NCBI GenBank assembly: GCA_011800805.1
Contig: MPNW01000035.1
Location: 1-64,000 of the forward strand
From: Hirudo medicinalis
Lineage: Eukaryota; Annelida; Clitellata; Hirudinida; Hirudinidae
Direction: 5' to 3'
Length of the DNA: 64,000 bases
The notes beneath the pieces were generated by a model. It was not told the origin of the DNA. It saw nothing but the letters and a program-made list of their open reading frames with translations, and made no database searches. How positions within the stretch are numbered: the stretch's first letter is position 1; every line of letters begins with the position of its first letter. The translations under genes were made by a program, and so were the position numbers. Positions 11,505-23,541 of the stretch are shown here, piece by piece.

Positions 11505-11908
11505 TTATTGTCAAACGTCTAAAGATAGTCAATAATCAGAAAGATGTGCAATCAATTTTTTATGTTAAATAAATCTCAGAAATGAAAAAACTTCATAAGC
11601 TGGAAGATCATGTCACAATATACTTATTCCGTTTTATTTTTATAGTGAAAGTATTTTCAAAACGGTTTCATTCGTCATGTTTTGAGGTATTGCAAGGACA
11701 AATTCTCAACTTGACTTGTTAACTGTGAAAGCAATAAATTCATAATTACTTAATTTAATCCTAATTAGCTTATCACGTGAAGTAAAGTTGAATCCGTTTT
11801 GAAAGTTATTGTGGTCCACAGAATAATATAATTGTTTAAAATATTACTAAATATATAAGAAAAATAATCTGATTGTCGAGAAGGTTCACCTCGCCTAATT
11901 CTGGGACT

Positions 11909-11909
<1 letters not shown>

Positions 11910-11944
<35 letters not shown>
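11910..11944. repeat. (TA)n microsatellite
   Basis: About 16 TA dinucleotides at the 5' edge of the retrotransposon relic that follows. Confidence 0.9.
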
Positions 11945-11947
<3 letters not shown>

Positions 11948-13250
11948 TCTCTCCCTAACCAGGACTCATCCCCAAAATCAGAAACTCTAACTGTTGGTCA
12001 AGCAGAGCTAGAGGCTTGCCTCACCAAGACATACACCGACGCTCTCCGTAGCAGGCAGCTACCAGAGAGAACTGATATTTCTGAGGCATTGTAAATTGTA
12101 ACTTACAAAATTGTATTAAGAATTGTAAAAAAAAAAAAGCAAGAAACCGCTCCGCGTCCGGCCCCAACGGAGTTCCATATCTATTATATAAAAGATGTCT
12201 AAGAACCCTCAAACTGCTCCATAGTAAAATAGTAAGAGCCTGGACCACTTCTTCAGTTGACGGCGAATGGAAAATAGCTGAAGGCGTATATATCCCTATG
12301 GAAAAGGAATACAAGTGCCTGAATCAGTTTCACTGATTTCATGACAGCAAACAGGTACATTGACACTTCAATTCAAAAAGGAGGAGTCCCAAGTGTGCCG
12401 GGTTGTATAGAGCATACCATCATGATATGGGAGGCGATTCAAAACGCAAAAAGAAACCAACTCAGCTTATACGTCGTTTGGTTCGATCTAGCCAATGCCT
12501 ACGGATAAGTGCCTCACCAACTCCTTTGGAAAGCGCTAGAGGCTCACCATGTTCCTAGAGTAGTAATTGAAGTGCTTCAAGAATACTTCAATGGTTTTGT
12601 TCAATACTTCAATGTTATGCGTTTTTCTACGTACAAGAATGCAGCACAAGCTAAATTCTTCTGCAGATAGGCATAGCCATGGGATGTGCCATTTCTCCAT
12701 CGCTCTTTGTACTTGTTCTGAATGCAGTAGGAGCTGGAATTCCCGAGGCTCGTATGGGTAGAGGGGTATACATGCCTTCCATAAAGGCGTTCTTGGACGA
12801 CACCACAATAGTCTTAAACAGGAAGCAGATCGTCCAAAGAGTCTTCGACAAGTTCAACGATCTACTCCGTTGATGCCGCATGGCTCTCAAACCTGCGAAA
12901 TCACGAAGTCTCTCCCTAACCAGGAGGAAAGTTCGCAGGGACGTGTATTTCACAGTCGGAGGACAGCGCACCCCGACTATCTCAGAAGAACCGGTAAAGA
13001 GCCTTGGAAGAGTTTTTGACGAGTTTTGCTCCGTGACAAAAATCAAGAGGCTGCCATAGTTAGCATCAGTCATATGGAGGGTCCTGGCTCATTCTACCAC
13101 AACGGGGACATCAGAGCGTAAGCCCCTGAGAGCGTAAGGATTCAGGGCCGAAACATTCTCCGATTCCAATCAGCTTGACACAATTCAACCAGCTATTCAG
13201 CCACAATAGAAATAATTGTAATTGAAATAAAGTAAATAATAAATAAATGT
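11945..13250 (+). mobile_element. Degenerate non-LTR retrotransposon (RT relic)
   Basis: Broken frames read in order as typical retrotransposon polyprotein. First comes AELEACLTKTYTDALRS (about 12005), then SASGPNGVPYLLYK (about 12150) and VYIPMEKEYKC (about 12290). Next are RT segments VVWFDLANAYG (about 12474) and GIAMGCAISPSLFVLVLNAV (about 12670). The catalytic box is FLDD rather than FADD (12790-12801), followed by ALKPAKSRSLSL and EEPVKSLGRVF. Several stops and frameshifts interrupt it. An A/T-rich tail lies at about 13224-13250. The same family occurs on the minus strand at 49.4-52.2 kb. I suspect the clade with a C-terminal restriction-like endonuclease, but the class assignment is inference. 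Confidence 0.75.
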
Positions 13251-14560
13251 TGAGGAGGTAAATGCACAGGCAAAGTAAGGGAAGCAAATTGATCTTCCAA
13301 ATCCAAAGAGGAAGGTATTGAGGTCTGTCTATGTACAATTAAACTAAACCCAAAATCTAGGCATAAAGCTGCTTACGAATTTGTTATTATTATTATTATT
13401 ATCATTATTAAATTCATAATTGTAAATTATAATGTAAGTATAAGTTTAAGTGATAATATTATAGTGAATTTTGGAATTATTAGCACTATAAAATGGCATA
13501 CGTTGCCCAAAAATTCCATGTTAAATAAAATTAGTTTTTTGACTAACTATTTTTTGAAAGCAATTGCAATTATCATGAAAGTAGTAAATTAAATAATTCT
13601 ATAATATTCAGAAAGGTTATCATCACCCCTTTCGAAATATGTGCTATTTATAAACTTTCTATGTTTATAGGCATCAAATTTTGCAAAAATGCCAGAATCC
13701 CTGCACCGCTGCCGACCGCTGCTCGAGTAACCGCTCTTCTTAGATCTAATTCCAAATTATGTCAGCTCGTGCAATTATTGCAATTCTTAATTTTTGGAAG
13801 CGTGTTGCAAGACCATTTCTTTAGAATAAGTTTAGACTGACTATAAGCTTTTTGTATCTGGATTGTGCAAGCCTGTGAACAACCCTTAATTGTAAAACTT
13901 AGTTGTAGTTCTCATTCCGTTTGTGGTGAAGATTATCGATTCGCGAAAGAAAGACTTTTAGTTCTCGTTGAATTACTTCGGGAATTCAGTTTTGGTAAAA
14001 GAAGATTTCTTTCTACTTGTTTAATTTCTTGTTTTGAGCTTCCGTGAGTCTGGATTTTGGCTGTTTGCAAGATTTGCCATTTTTATGTCAGGTTATTTTT
14101 ATGCACTGCTTTAAGCCATTTTGAATTATTGCTTTGCAATACGAACTTAAGTTGCATTTATCGTTATTTTTTTTGCTATTCACATCATAGTTAAGTGATT
14201 TTGATTTCAGCTGCAATTCTGGTTTAGGGTATTGAAAATATTGACAACACTGTTAGTGAAACTTAGTGAAAATGGAATATATAATTTATTTAGAATGGAT
14301 TACTCAGATTTCATCCTTAGGTAGAAAATCACTTTTGTTAACAAAAGACAGGTAAAATGCATTAATAACACATTAATATTTAATAAATTTAATTTTGTTA
14401 AAAGTTGGAAAGGAGAGATACGCTTAGTTGAAGCACCCATGAATTCCAAACATTGAGAGAGTGCTTTTAGCAAGCGTTGAGGAGCTGAATAGTTAGATTA
14501 TCAACTGATATAAAATTCTTTAGTTAGCTTTAAGTTAATGCCTCATATATCGTGATCAAA
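13251..14560. other. No gene recognised
   Basis: AT-rich sequence with a short ATT microsatellite at about 13381-13410. I see no exon or RNA gene. Confidence 0.5.
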
Positions 14561-14573
14561 TAAAGATGTTTTA

Positions 14574-15755
14574 ATGTGTTATGGAGAAGTCGTGAATGGT
14601 GATGTTTCTGTTACTGTTATTGATATACTGGCAAGCAAAGTAGCTACTTTGAAAGTGATTTATCTTGGATTTTCTCCTGATGTTTTAAGCAAATTGCTAA
14701 ATGTTATTGATGCCCTAATAATTTTTGTTTATGTCTTTTCATTTGAAGTTTTTGCAGACTCTTAAACTCTACCTGCCAAAAGGCGAAAGAGTCAGCTTAA
14801 TATAAATTGGTAAACAACTCAGTATTGGAGTCATAGATGAGGAAATGTTTCATGTAATGAGGAAAGATGGAGTTTGCTTATCAGGCATCAGGTAAGATTG
14901 GTACTAACAAATTAGTTCATGGACTTAATAATTACCAATGTTTATTATTTAATTAAGATTGTCTAAGTCTCCCGGCGATCGTCTCATTCTGTGTTTCGAT
15001 GGAAGTATCCAAATTTTATTTGTGAAAGGCAATGAATCTATGTTGGGATAGAAGAAAAGATGAAACATTGCATAGGGCTACTCGAGCAAAATGAGGTTGA
15101 ATCCTTTAAAATGCATTCAAATTGTATAAGTTGGTGATAGCAGCTTTGAATGTTACAGACATTTATGGCTAAGAAGAAAGGCATCATAACAATGAAATTG
15201 AGTGGTGAAGCTCCTATTGAAGTTCTTATCAAAAATTCATCTCAGTTTCCAAATTTTCCTGATATGGCCTTGGTCAGAGAAATTCACATAATTGGTTTAT
15301 TTATGTTATTGTTATGATTAGAAAGTAATTCAAAAAAAATTGTGCTTGGATCGCATCTTTAAAGATATGCAATTAGAAACAGGGAGAGTTGTTCTTAATC
15401 TTGAAAAATAATGGATGCCCTTAAAACAGGTGCATTGGAGGTGATTGTTGTGCTTGAGAAGAACAAATCTCAGAAATGTCAGACAGAAACACTCTCTACT
15501 GGAGGTAAGTTAAAAACAGATTTGTGGCAAAGAATAAGGCACCAAAGGTTTGTATTGAAATTGCAGAGCAACAGTGGATATTTGTTGATGAAAATGGATT
15601 GCTGTTTGTGCGCACAGTAGCTATTCATTTGGATAATTATTGTTAATTCATCTCTGATGCTTTAACTGTAAATGGTTACAGGATGAAAAGTTAAAAATTC
15701 TTCAAAGTTTGGACATTAAGTCAGTTTTCAGTGAAACAGTTGGGGCTTGATTTTG
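14574..15755 (+). pseudogene. Unrecognised decayed gene (coding-like patches)
   Basis: Several separated open patches look protein-coding. They include GEVVNGDVSVTVIDILASK (about 14582), LKLYLPKGERVSLI then a stop then SIGVIDEEMFHVMRKDGV (about 14763-14880), and SKSPGDRLILCFDGSIQILF (about 14964). Further patches are MAKKKGIITMKLSGEAPIEV (about 15166) and APKVCIEIAEQQWIFVDENG (about 15540). At least one junction is splice-consistent: an ATCAG/GTAAGA donor at about 14891 joins in frame to the patch at 14959. In-frame stops such as TAA at about 14803 break it elsewhere. I could not name the family. It could be a dying paralogue or a real gene whose exons I have misjoined. Confidence 0.3.
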
Positions 15756-15759
15756 TTTC

Positions 15760-18700
15760 CATGACGATAGCACAGAGTGCAGTTATTGTTTTCATCTGTT
15801 TTCAAAAACAACTTACCAGGCAAAAGACATCAAACATATTGTTTAATTTGGAAAATTTATAAAAATAAAACTTAGTTGTTGACATTTTTATGTAGTTATT
15901 ATTACATTTAAATATGATTCTGGTTCATGTGACCTTGAATGTTAAAGGAGCACCCAGCTCTATTGCTGCTGGGCTGGCACTTGAAGTCAAACTTGGTTGA
16001 TGTGGGTTCTGGTTGCCATTTTCTAATCCAGGTTAGTTCATATTGCAAGTGTGGACCACCCAATCGAGATGTCCAAACAAATAAATGACAGGCTCAATGT
16101 GCTTTATGTTATTACAAACTTGAAAGACAAAAGTAAAAATCAAGTAAACGGAAATTTGTGTAATCATAATGGGACATCGTACGTCAAGTTGATGGATTTG
16201 GAGGGAGGCACGTGTCAAAGTTTGTTGTGTGATAGGCACCGATAACTCTTCAATACATAATATTGGATGCAACTCTCGAAATCACACTTTGTTGCGTCGG
16301 GGTATAAACAGCGTTGCTTAGGGAGGAACGAGACTTAGCACGAAATATCCTTGCCTCCGATGAGCCCAAATTCGTTAGTGGATGAACACTTACTTGATAT
16401 TAAAGGGGAAAAAACAATTTTATAGTCTCATTGAAAATCTGTAGACTAGTGATTGTTTGTGTTTTGTGTCGATGTGTATCAATGATTTTTTAGTTGACAG
16501 TTACCTGCATTAACTATTATTACTATTGCATAATTCATGCTACTCAGTGACATTTTCAACATTATTTTAATGTAACTCTTTAGAAGAATTTATTGACAGA
16601 ATGTCAGTCGTTCAATAGTCGAGCAGCATCTTTCCTAATCGAGCTGTCAGCCATTAATACATCGATTGATTTTTGTAATAGACATGTTGATTGCAAGACA
16701 TATTAACTAGATGATACCAAAAGCTGCATGCTTTACTGTTAAACCTAAACCTGAACCTGAAGCAACGTGAAATAGTACGGAGGCCAGCAAGATGAATAGA
16801 AATGATTTAAGTTGCAAGCATTCCTCTTGCAAGTGTTCCTTCGTGATCACAAGGGGCATAATCGCATAGGCTGCCTCAGAGGATCATTTTACGCTTCATT
16901 CATGTTCAATAGGTCATGAAAGAAGTGAAATTCTTAAGATGCTGGAATGAAATTTGATCCTATATTCTCAAATGGACGATTGTCTGGCGATCTGCCTTTT
17001 AGAAAAGAGATTTCATTGAAATGTTTTATCAATAGTTTATTTGAACTTTAATTGCATCTTTTAGTTAGGCACGTTTGACAAACGCACCCAGTTACGTAAT
17101 ATTTCGAATTTCTAACGGCTGCCAATACACGTGTTTGAAGGAAACACCTGGATGCAATAATACAGTTATCGTCCTCAGTAGCTGGCTTATCAACTGAGAC
17201 GTCTTTGAACTTCACGGGAATTAATCTACTCATCAATGACATCCTCCTTCGATGACCGAATGACACGTGCTGTCAGAACCAACAGATCGTAAATATGTCT
17301 CTAGGTGTCTTTTGGTGATTCAATTCATTGAAAACTGAATTGAAAAGTCCCAGAGCGATTCTTAGTAGATTCTGATTATTGGAGTTGTTTTAAGTCCAAA
17401 ACAATGAAATGTGAAAACGTTTCTTCATCAGTGTCACTTTTGAAACAGCTGCCAGCTGAGGGTGTGTCCAATTGGATCGATAACATGGACAACTCGTGGC
17501 CTATGACCCAAGAGGAATAAACTACCGACTACTTGCCTAACCGGAACATTTAAACCGAAAGTAGCCCGGAGGCTTATAGCAGGCGGAGTTATGGAACCAT
17601 CTTTGTAGCACCATCACCACGATTCCTCCGATAAATGATGGATTGATGACATTTGAAGAACGTGCAATCGACAGTTTTATTTTTTCAACAAGTAGATTTG
17701 GTTTTTAGAGTTCATTCCAGAGTGCATTCTTCCTAGTTTAAGATGTTAATATCAGAATCGGTAATGTTGGTGGTGACGACGATGATGTCAGCACCGATGC
17801 ACCAATCAAAATAATTACAACACGGTTATTGTAATTGCAAACACGGTTATCTATATTACACTCATGAAATGACAAACTTACATCTACCAATTTATTTACT
17901 CCAAATGCAACCACTAATACATGCATAATTAATCGTGCATGTTTAATTCATTATGATAATCACGACACCAGCCAATGAAAATCTTGCTTCGGGCGTGTTG
18001 GTTCATTGCCAGTCTGACAATTATAGTGCTCTTTAATTTGCTGACACGCTCTAAGACAAAGCCACACCGGAAGCAATGAAATCCATAAAATCTGGAATGC
18101 TCTTCCTCACTATTCTGTCAAAATTAACTTATTAATTCTTACTACGTATCGGCACTTTGCTTGAAATATTGAAGTATTCAGGATCGGGTAGAATATTGAT
18201 GTATTGCTCAGCAGGTCATGAAAGAAATGTAATGTTCGAGAAAAAAAGAAGAAAACATAAAAGGAAAACACAAAGAATCAATCCTTAATTTCTTGATCCT
18301 TAAGAAAGTGAGCTTCTGATGCAAAAATTGCCAAATCAATGATTTGGATGTGGCCCCCTCATCTTTAAAAGTCGTTGCACAACTTGTTTATCGCTCTTTG
18401 AGAAACACGTCGAGAAGTCATGCTCATTTGAATCATTACACCGTTTGTCCTATTGTTTTACATGTCCTAAGACATTCATTCAATGTTTTATTTTATCCAT
18501 GTTACGAATGCAATTAGCGTGGTATTGAAAACCCCGCTTAGATAATTAGGTCATCCTAGTTGAGCTATTTGTAAGTGGGATTAAAGAAAACAGGGATACA
18601 ACGTCAAGTTATTAATAACAAACTTTTAAGAGTAAATAAGAAATCCGAAATTCATCCGATTGATTCATTTGTATCAGACTCTAAAATCAGATCCATGATG

Positions 18701-20220
18701 CTAAAAAGGCTGAATTTCAAATGTTTTCCATGAGCTGCATAGACTTATCGGCTCATGGCTCCATTGTTTCGGGTAGTCGATCAAAGAATCTGCTTCTCTG
18801 GATTGGCATTGGGACAGGTTGACGGTGGCGGAAACAATGGAACAAAGGACACGCAAGACTTAGAGTTCAGGCTCTTCCAGCACCTGAACAATGAGAATGT
18901 GGACAAAACGACGACAATGGAAAACTACCTTTTTTGTGCTAACCAACGTCATTATGATACCTGCCCGTTGTATCTTTGATTTTATGCGAGTTCGTGATTT
19001 GTTAATCAAACGATATTTGTTAATCATATCGATTTAGACACAATGACCTCAATAAATTCAAAATGAGTCGAATTATAAAGCCAGTGAACTGACAGATTAA
19101 ACTAAACATTTTTTTTTTTTAAAATGCGACACGTTCTTTTTCTTCAACTCTCACATAGCCTGTGACAAAACAAATTTCTCTCACTAAGCATATAATAAAC
19201 AACTATATTTAAAATACTTGTTCAGTCCTCTTTTCAAATGTTGGTATTGCCCCAAAAACTAGTCTATTAGAGCCCAAAGTGTGTCACTGTTTTACGGTAG
19301 TAACAACCACTTATGATTGAGTTGGAGCTGTTAAGATGTTTATCATGTCAAGTGCCAACCTGGGAATTCACTCAAAACCGATGATCACAGTGCCACTTGT
19401 TGATTAGCGAGAGAGTAAATTTCTAGGATCGATCAAGAAGTTTGAAAGCAATGAGAGTAATGACGAGTAAGTAAGTACTCTGAAAGAGTGTGATTCACCT
19501 AAATTTTTTTCTTTGTTACGAAAACAACGAACAACGGCACTCGCATGTAGCAGATGGCAAATTTAATGCGTCTTTAATTATTCCAAACAAGAAAGTGGCC
19601 CACATTTAAATATTTAGATGAGCATTAGACTACACTTAATTACACTTTTATTTGGCAACCCTGGAAACCGATCGCCCGTCAAAGAACAGCGGCTATTTTA
19701 TCTTTTACTGAACTTCTCTTTCCAAGCTTGTTTAATTACATGTGCCGAATTACTATATTTTATTAAAACATATCGAATCGATAAAATCCGGGATCGAATA
19801 AAGCTTTAAATTAGCTTTAAAAAATCTTAAATTTTTCAAACGGTGTCCAAACAGAGTCTTTGACTAAACACCCCCAATAGAATACTGTTACACAACTCTT
19901 AATTCCCTAACATTTGTCTTTATCTGGTTGCGAGCGAGTGGAGACTGTTGCGGTATTCGATGATCCCGATGTATATCCCCACGTTTGAGCTGTCAAACTT
20001 CTCCCTAATTCTCATTGCCATCTAATCTCATCGTTTTTGTGCGATTTAAAAGATTTTTTAAATTATGGATGATAGCAGTTGTGCAATTGCGGCTTCTGTT
20101 ACATGAATATTAATTTAATTAAAATTTTAAATATTAATATGGCCGACAGTCCAATCACACAAACAAAGGACAAAAAATGCTGCATATAATTAAAATCGCG
20201 TTAAGCGCCAAGTAAGTCTT
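15760..20220. other. Gene-free stretch
   Basis: About 4.5 kb of AT-rich sequence. Open frames are short (at most 75 codons) and resemble no family I know. No tRNA, SINE or LTR structure was seen. Confidence 0.45.
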
Positions 20221-20225
20221 TTTTG

Positions 20226-20275
20226 ATTGGTCCGCCTCAAAACTTTGGTTTCTTATTGGCCTGCGAGATCACGTG
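20226..20275 (+). promoter_or_regulatory. Putative WEE1 promoter: paired CCAAT boxes and E-box
   Basis: Two inverted CCAAT boxes (ATTGG at 20226-20230 and 20255-20259) lie 29 bp apart, followed by a CACGTG E-box at 20270-20275, about 150-200 bp upstream of the WEE1 start codon. Paired NF-Y sites at about three helical turns are common in cell-cycle promoters. The link to WEE1 control is inference. Confidence 0.4.
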
Positions 20276-20422
20276 CTATTATCGCCGCTTCGTTTTAAAC
20301 TAGTGACGATCCGGTTCGGAAGCTAGGTTGAACGCACGTTATAAAGGAAGTACTCGTTTTTGCCGTCAAACGGAATTGTTCCGCAATCAAGAATTTCGTA
20401 ACCGGTAAATTATCTTGGAAAT

Positions 20423-23028
20423 TTGATGATTAATGAAATGCCGATCATGAGTAGGTGCGTGTTTGATAGTTTGTCGCCGGGTGCGCCGCCCGTATTCAAT
20501 TTAGTGAAAAACTTCAAAAATAAATTGGAATCTACACACAACGACTCGATCACAAGCAGTGATATTTTGGAATTCTCTGAAAGAAGTATGCCTATGGATG
20601 GTTCTATACATTTGGCTCAAACGCCATGTCGTAACCGAAGACACTCGCAGTTGTGGGATTCAGGGCTCGGAAGTCCAACACCAGGTTCAAGTCCCGTTAA
20701 GCCATCCAAGTTTTCAGAAAGGTTCAATACATCGCATTCTCCGTCACTTTCCCCGATATCATTTTCATTCGACGAGAATGAAGAAAACATTATGGAGTGC
20801 AGTCTCACTGATGTGAGTAACGCAAACAACTCTCAGAATGAATTTGGGTTCTCCTTGTTACCACAAACACCTGTCAGCCAAAACCACTCTGCACATTCAA
20901 ACCGTAGAATACAGTTTTCTCAAATAAAGGCAAGCAGTAAACTCCAAAGAAGTTTGAAGAAAATGAAGCTCAGTACTTCACCACCCTCTGTAAATTATTC
21001 TTTAACTAAAAGTAAAAGCAAGCCTAGAACATCTACAAAATTAAGAAGCAGACCCAAAGTCTTGTTTAGCACTTCAAGCCCACAAGCCAATGTAAATCCA
21101 TTTGTCAGCATTGGATCAGAAAGCAAGACTCTGAAATCAGGAAGCAAGAGATGTCGGGATCATTCCGATAGGTAGGTTAATTGGTTTGTGGCTTGATATT
21201 GGTTTTAAACTCTAGGACATTCCTAAGTAACAGCAATGCTAGCTGGATAGTTTTTTTTTATCACTACCTAATGATTACTAATGTATTGATGTATATTTAC
21301 TGCATCAGTCAAGTGCAGGTTGCATTTCAAGGGCTGCTTTGATTTTTGATGAACACATTTGTTTGAATAGCAATTGATAGGACAACTTTGCTATTTCAGC
21401 TCATTCTGCCTTGACAGTTCTTTGGAAGAGCAACATCCTAGCAAAAAAATTTCACTCAAGGAAATGAATGTATGTCGATTCAGGGAGGAATTTCACATTT
21501 TAAAAAGAATTGGCGATGGCCAGTTTGGAAGTGTCCACAAATGCGTCAATCGATTGGATGGATGCGTGTATGCCATAAAACGATCACAGAGACCAGTTGC
21601 AGGAAGTGTTTTAGAGTGAGCATTTTGGTTTAAACAAGCAGTCAGTATTTGTGAATCTAAATAGCAAATTCAAATTTCCTTAGAACGAATGCAGTCAATG
21701 AGGTGTATGCCCACGCCGTCCTCGGCAAGCACGAACACATCATCGGGTATTATTCCTCGTGGGTGGAGATGGACAGGGTTTTCATTCAGACGGAATATTG
21801 CAACGGTAAGTAATTTTATATTCTGCTTTTCATTATAATATGCAACACTTAGATACTGACTAAACATCAACAGATTTAATGGCATTTTTTGATACATGAC
21901 TCATCTCATTTGAAGGAGGTAATCTCAGCAACATAATCACAAAGAACCGTCACTACAGCCGAGCATTTTCAGAGTCGGAACTGTCCGTACTTCTCTCTCA
22001 ATTAGCCGACGGCCTGTCATTCATACATCAGCAAAATCTCGTTCATCTCGATCTAAAGCCCGATAACATCCTCATCTGCTACAAAAGACGAAATGATGTT
22101 TCTAATTCGAATGCAGATGAAGAGGACTGTTCATATCAAGAAATCATTTCTCAGATTAACACAAATGACATCACTTATAAAATTGGTAAGATTTCTGTGT
22201 GATTATGTTAGAGAGAATTCAGTGCATGTGTCATTGATGGCTTTTAGTTTTAGCATGTCATTTTTACTACGAGCACCTATGGGAAAGAGTGCTAATAAAA
22301 ATATAATAAAAATGTACTATGTTACAAATGAACTACAATTAGAAGCCTTTTCTTTCAGGTGACTTTGGAATGGTCACATCTGCAATTAACCCGACCTTCA
22401 ACGAAGGTGACTGTCGCTATTTACCACGAGAAATCCTACAAGAGAACACCTCAGACATCCAGAAAGCTGACATATTCTCTCTGTCTCTCACTGTTTANNN
22501 NNNNNNNNNNNNTTACTTCTTGTCTCATTACTTCATGTCTGCATTTTATATCTTATAATTGATGTGTTACAGGGAAGTGGTATCAGCATGCCTCCCAATG
22601 GTCCAGTCTGGCAGGAATACAGAGTCATGGGGCTACCAGACCTCAAAGGTGTTTGTATGGGATTCAATGTCCTTCTTAAAGTTAGTAATTTGTACTCTCA
22701 AAACTCTATGGGACATCTCTGTATTAAAATTATGTTTTTAGCAAATGTCGGCTTGCGACCCCATTCTAAGGCCCGCAGCTGCAGAGGTGACAAGGGTTGT
22801 GGCTTCCTTCTCAAAGATTCAGTGCATGAACAACCAGTTACGCAAGGAATTAAATGAACAGAAGAATGAAAATGAAAAATTGAGAAGGTAACTTGAGATA
22901 AGCAATTGAATTTTCAGTGAGGCTTTGTCATTGATAATTATTTTTATAGGCAACTTCAAACTCTAATAGCACAGCAAGGTCCCAGATTTGTTGGAAAGTT
23001 CTGCCACAAAAGTCAAACAGTCTCCTAA
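20423..23028 (+). CDS. WEE1: Wee1 protein kinase
   Basis: Inhibitory kinase that phosphorylates the ATP-loop tyrosine of CDK1 to delay mitosis in the nucleus. Coding exons: 20423-21171, 21400-21615, 21684-21805, 21916-22185, 22359-22497 (runs into a 15-N gap), 22573-22680, 22742-22887 and 22950-23028. Phases agree wherever they can be checked. The N-terminal ~250 residues are Ser/Pro-rich with SP/TP sites, as in Wee1 regulatory regions. The kinase domain shows [12 protein letters not shown] (glycine loop), [13 protein letters not shown] (ATP lysine and the Wee1-typical SK/RxPxAGS), [17 protein letters not shown] (catalytic loop), GDFGMVT (metal-binding DFG) and [13 protein letters not shown]-terminal coiled coil ([20 protein letters not shown]) matches Wee1. 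The start ATG opens the long first exon. An AATAAA lies at 23186. Total is about 610 residues, close to animal Wee1 proteins. Confidence 0.93.
22498..22512. other. 15-base assembly gap inside WEE1 exon 5
   Basis: The Ns replace the last few codons of the exon ending [11 protein letters not shown] and its splice donor. The next exon, starting at 22573, resumes the kinase C-lobe, so at most a handful of residues are missing. Confidence 0.85.
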
Positions 23029-23541
23029 TAGCTAATGTATTCCCCAAACCACTGACAGTATCATTGTTTAATTGATAATCATAAACTGTATGTAATCAGA
23101 GCCCCTCTTGTGATGAAACCTGAGTATGCTTGAATCGTTGTTTAGCATTATTCCGTTTAGTGACCTTAATATGGATGTTGATTTTAATAAAGACTTGTTG
23201 TAAATTTACTATTTGAATTTATGGTTCTATGCCTATTTATCTTGATGAAATTCTTAATTATGAGATGCTGTGTTTTGTGACATTCAATTGTTATCTGCTT
23301 GTAACATTTCTTGAAAGCTTTCTTATTCGAGTGGGTTGCATGCAAATATGGGCTGAAACTAATGTCATTTAGTAAATCTTGTCACTTATTTGAACAGTTC
23401 TGATTTTACTCACTAATGTTTGGATTACTGAACACAGTTGACAAATTTTAATGTTTGCAATCTGAACTTGATCCTGTTTGATTGCTATGAGAGCTGACAT
23501 TTTCATTGTATGACAAGATCAAAAAACCGTAATTCATTTCA

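Noticed and set aside
12021..12314. 97-codon minus-strand open frame
   Set aside because: Antisense shadow of the plus-strand retrotransposon relic.
18755..18979. 74-codon open frame starting MAPLFRVVDQ
   Set aside because: No family resemblance, flanking splice support or neighbouring exons; expected by chance over this length.
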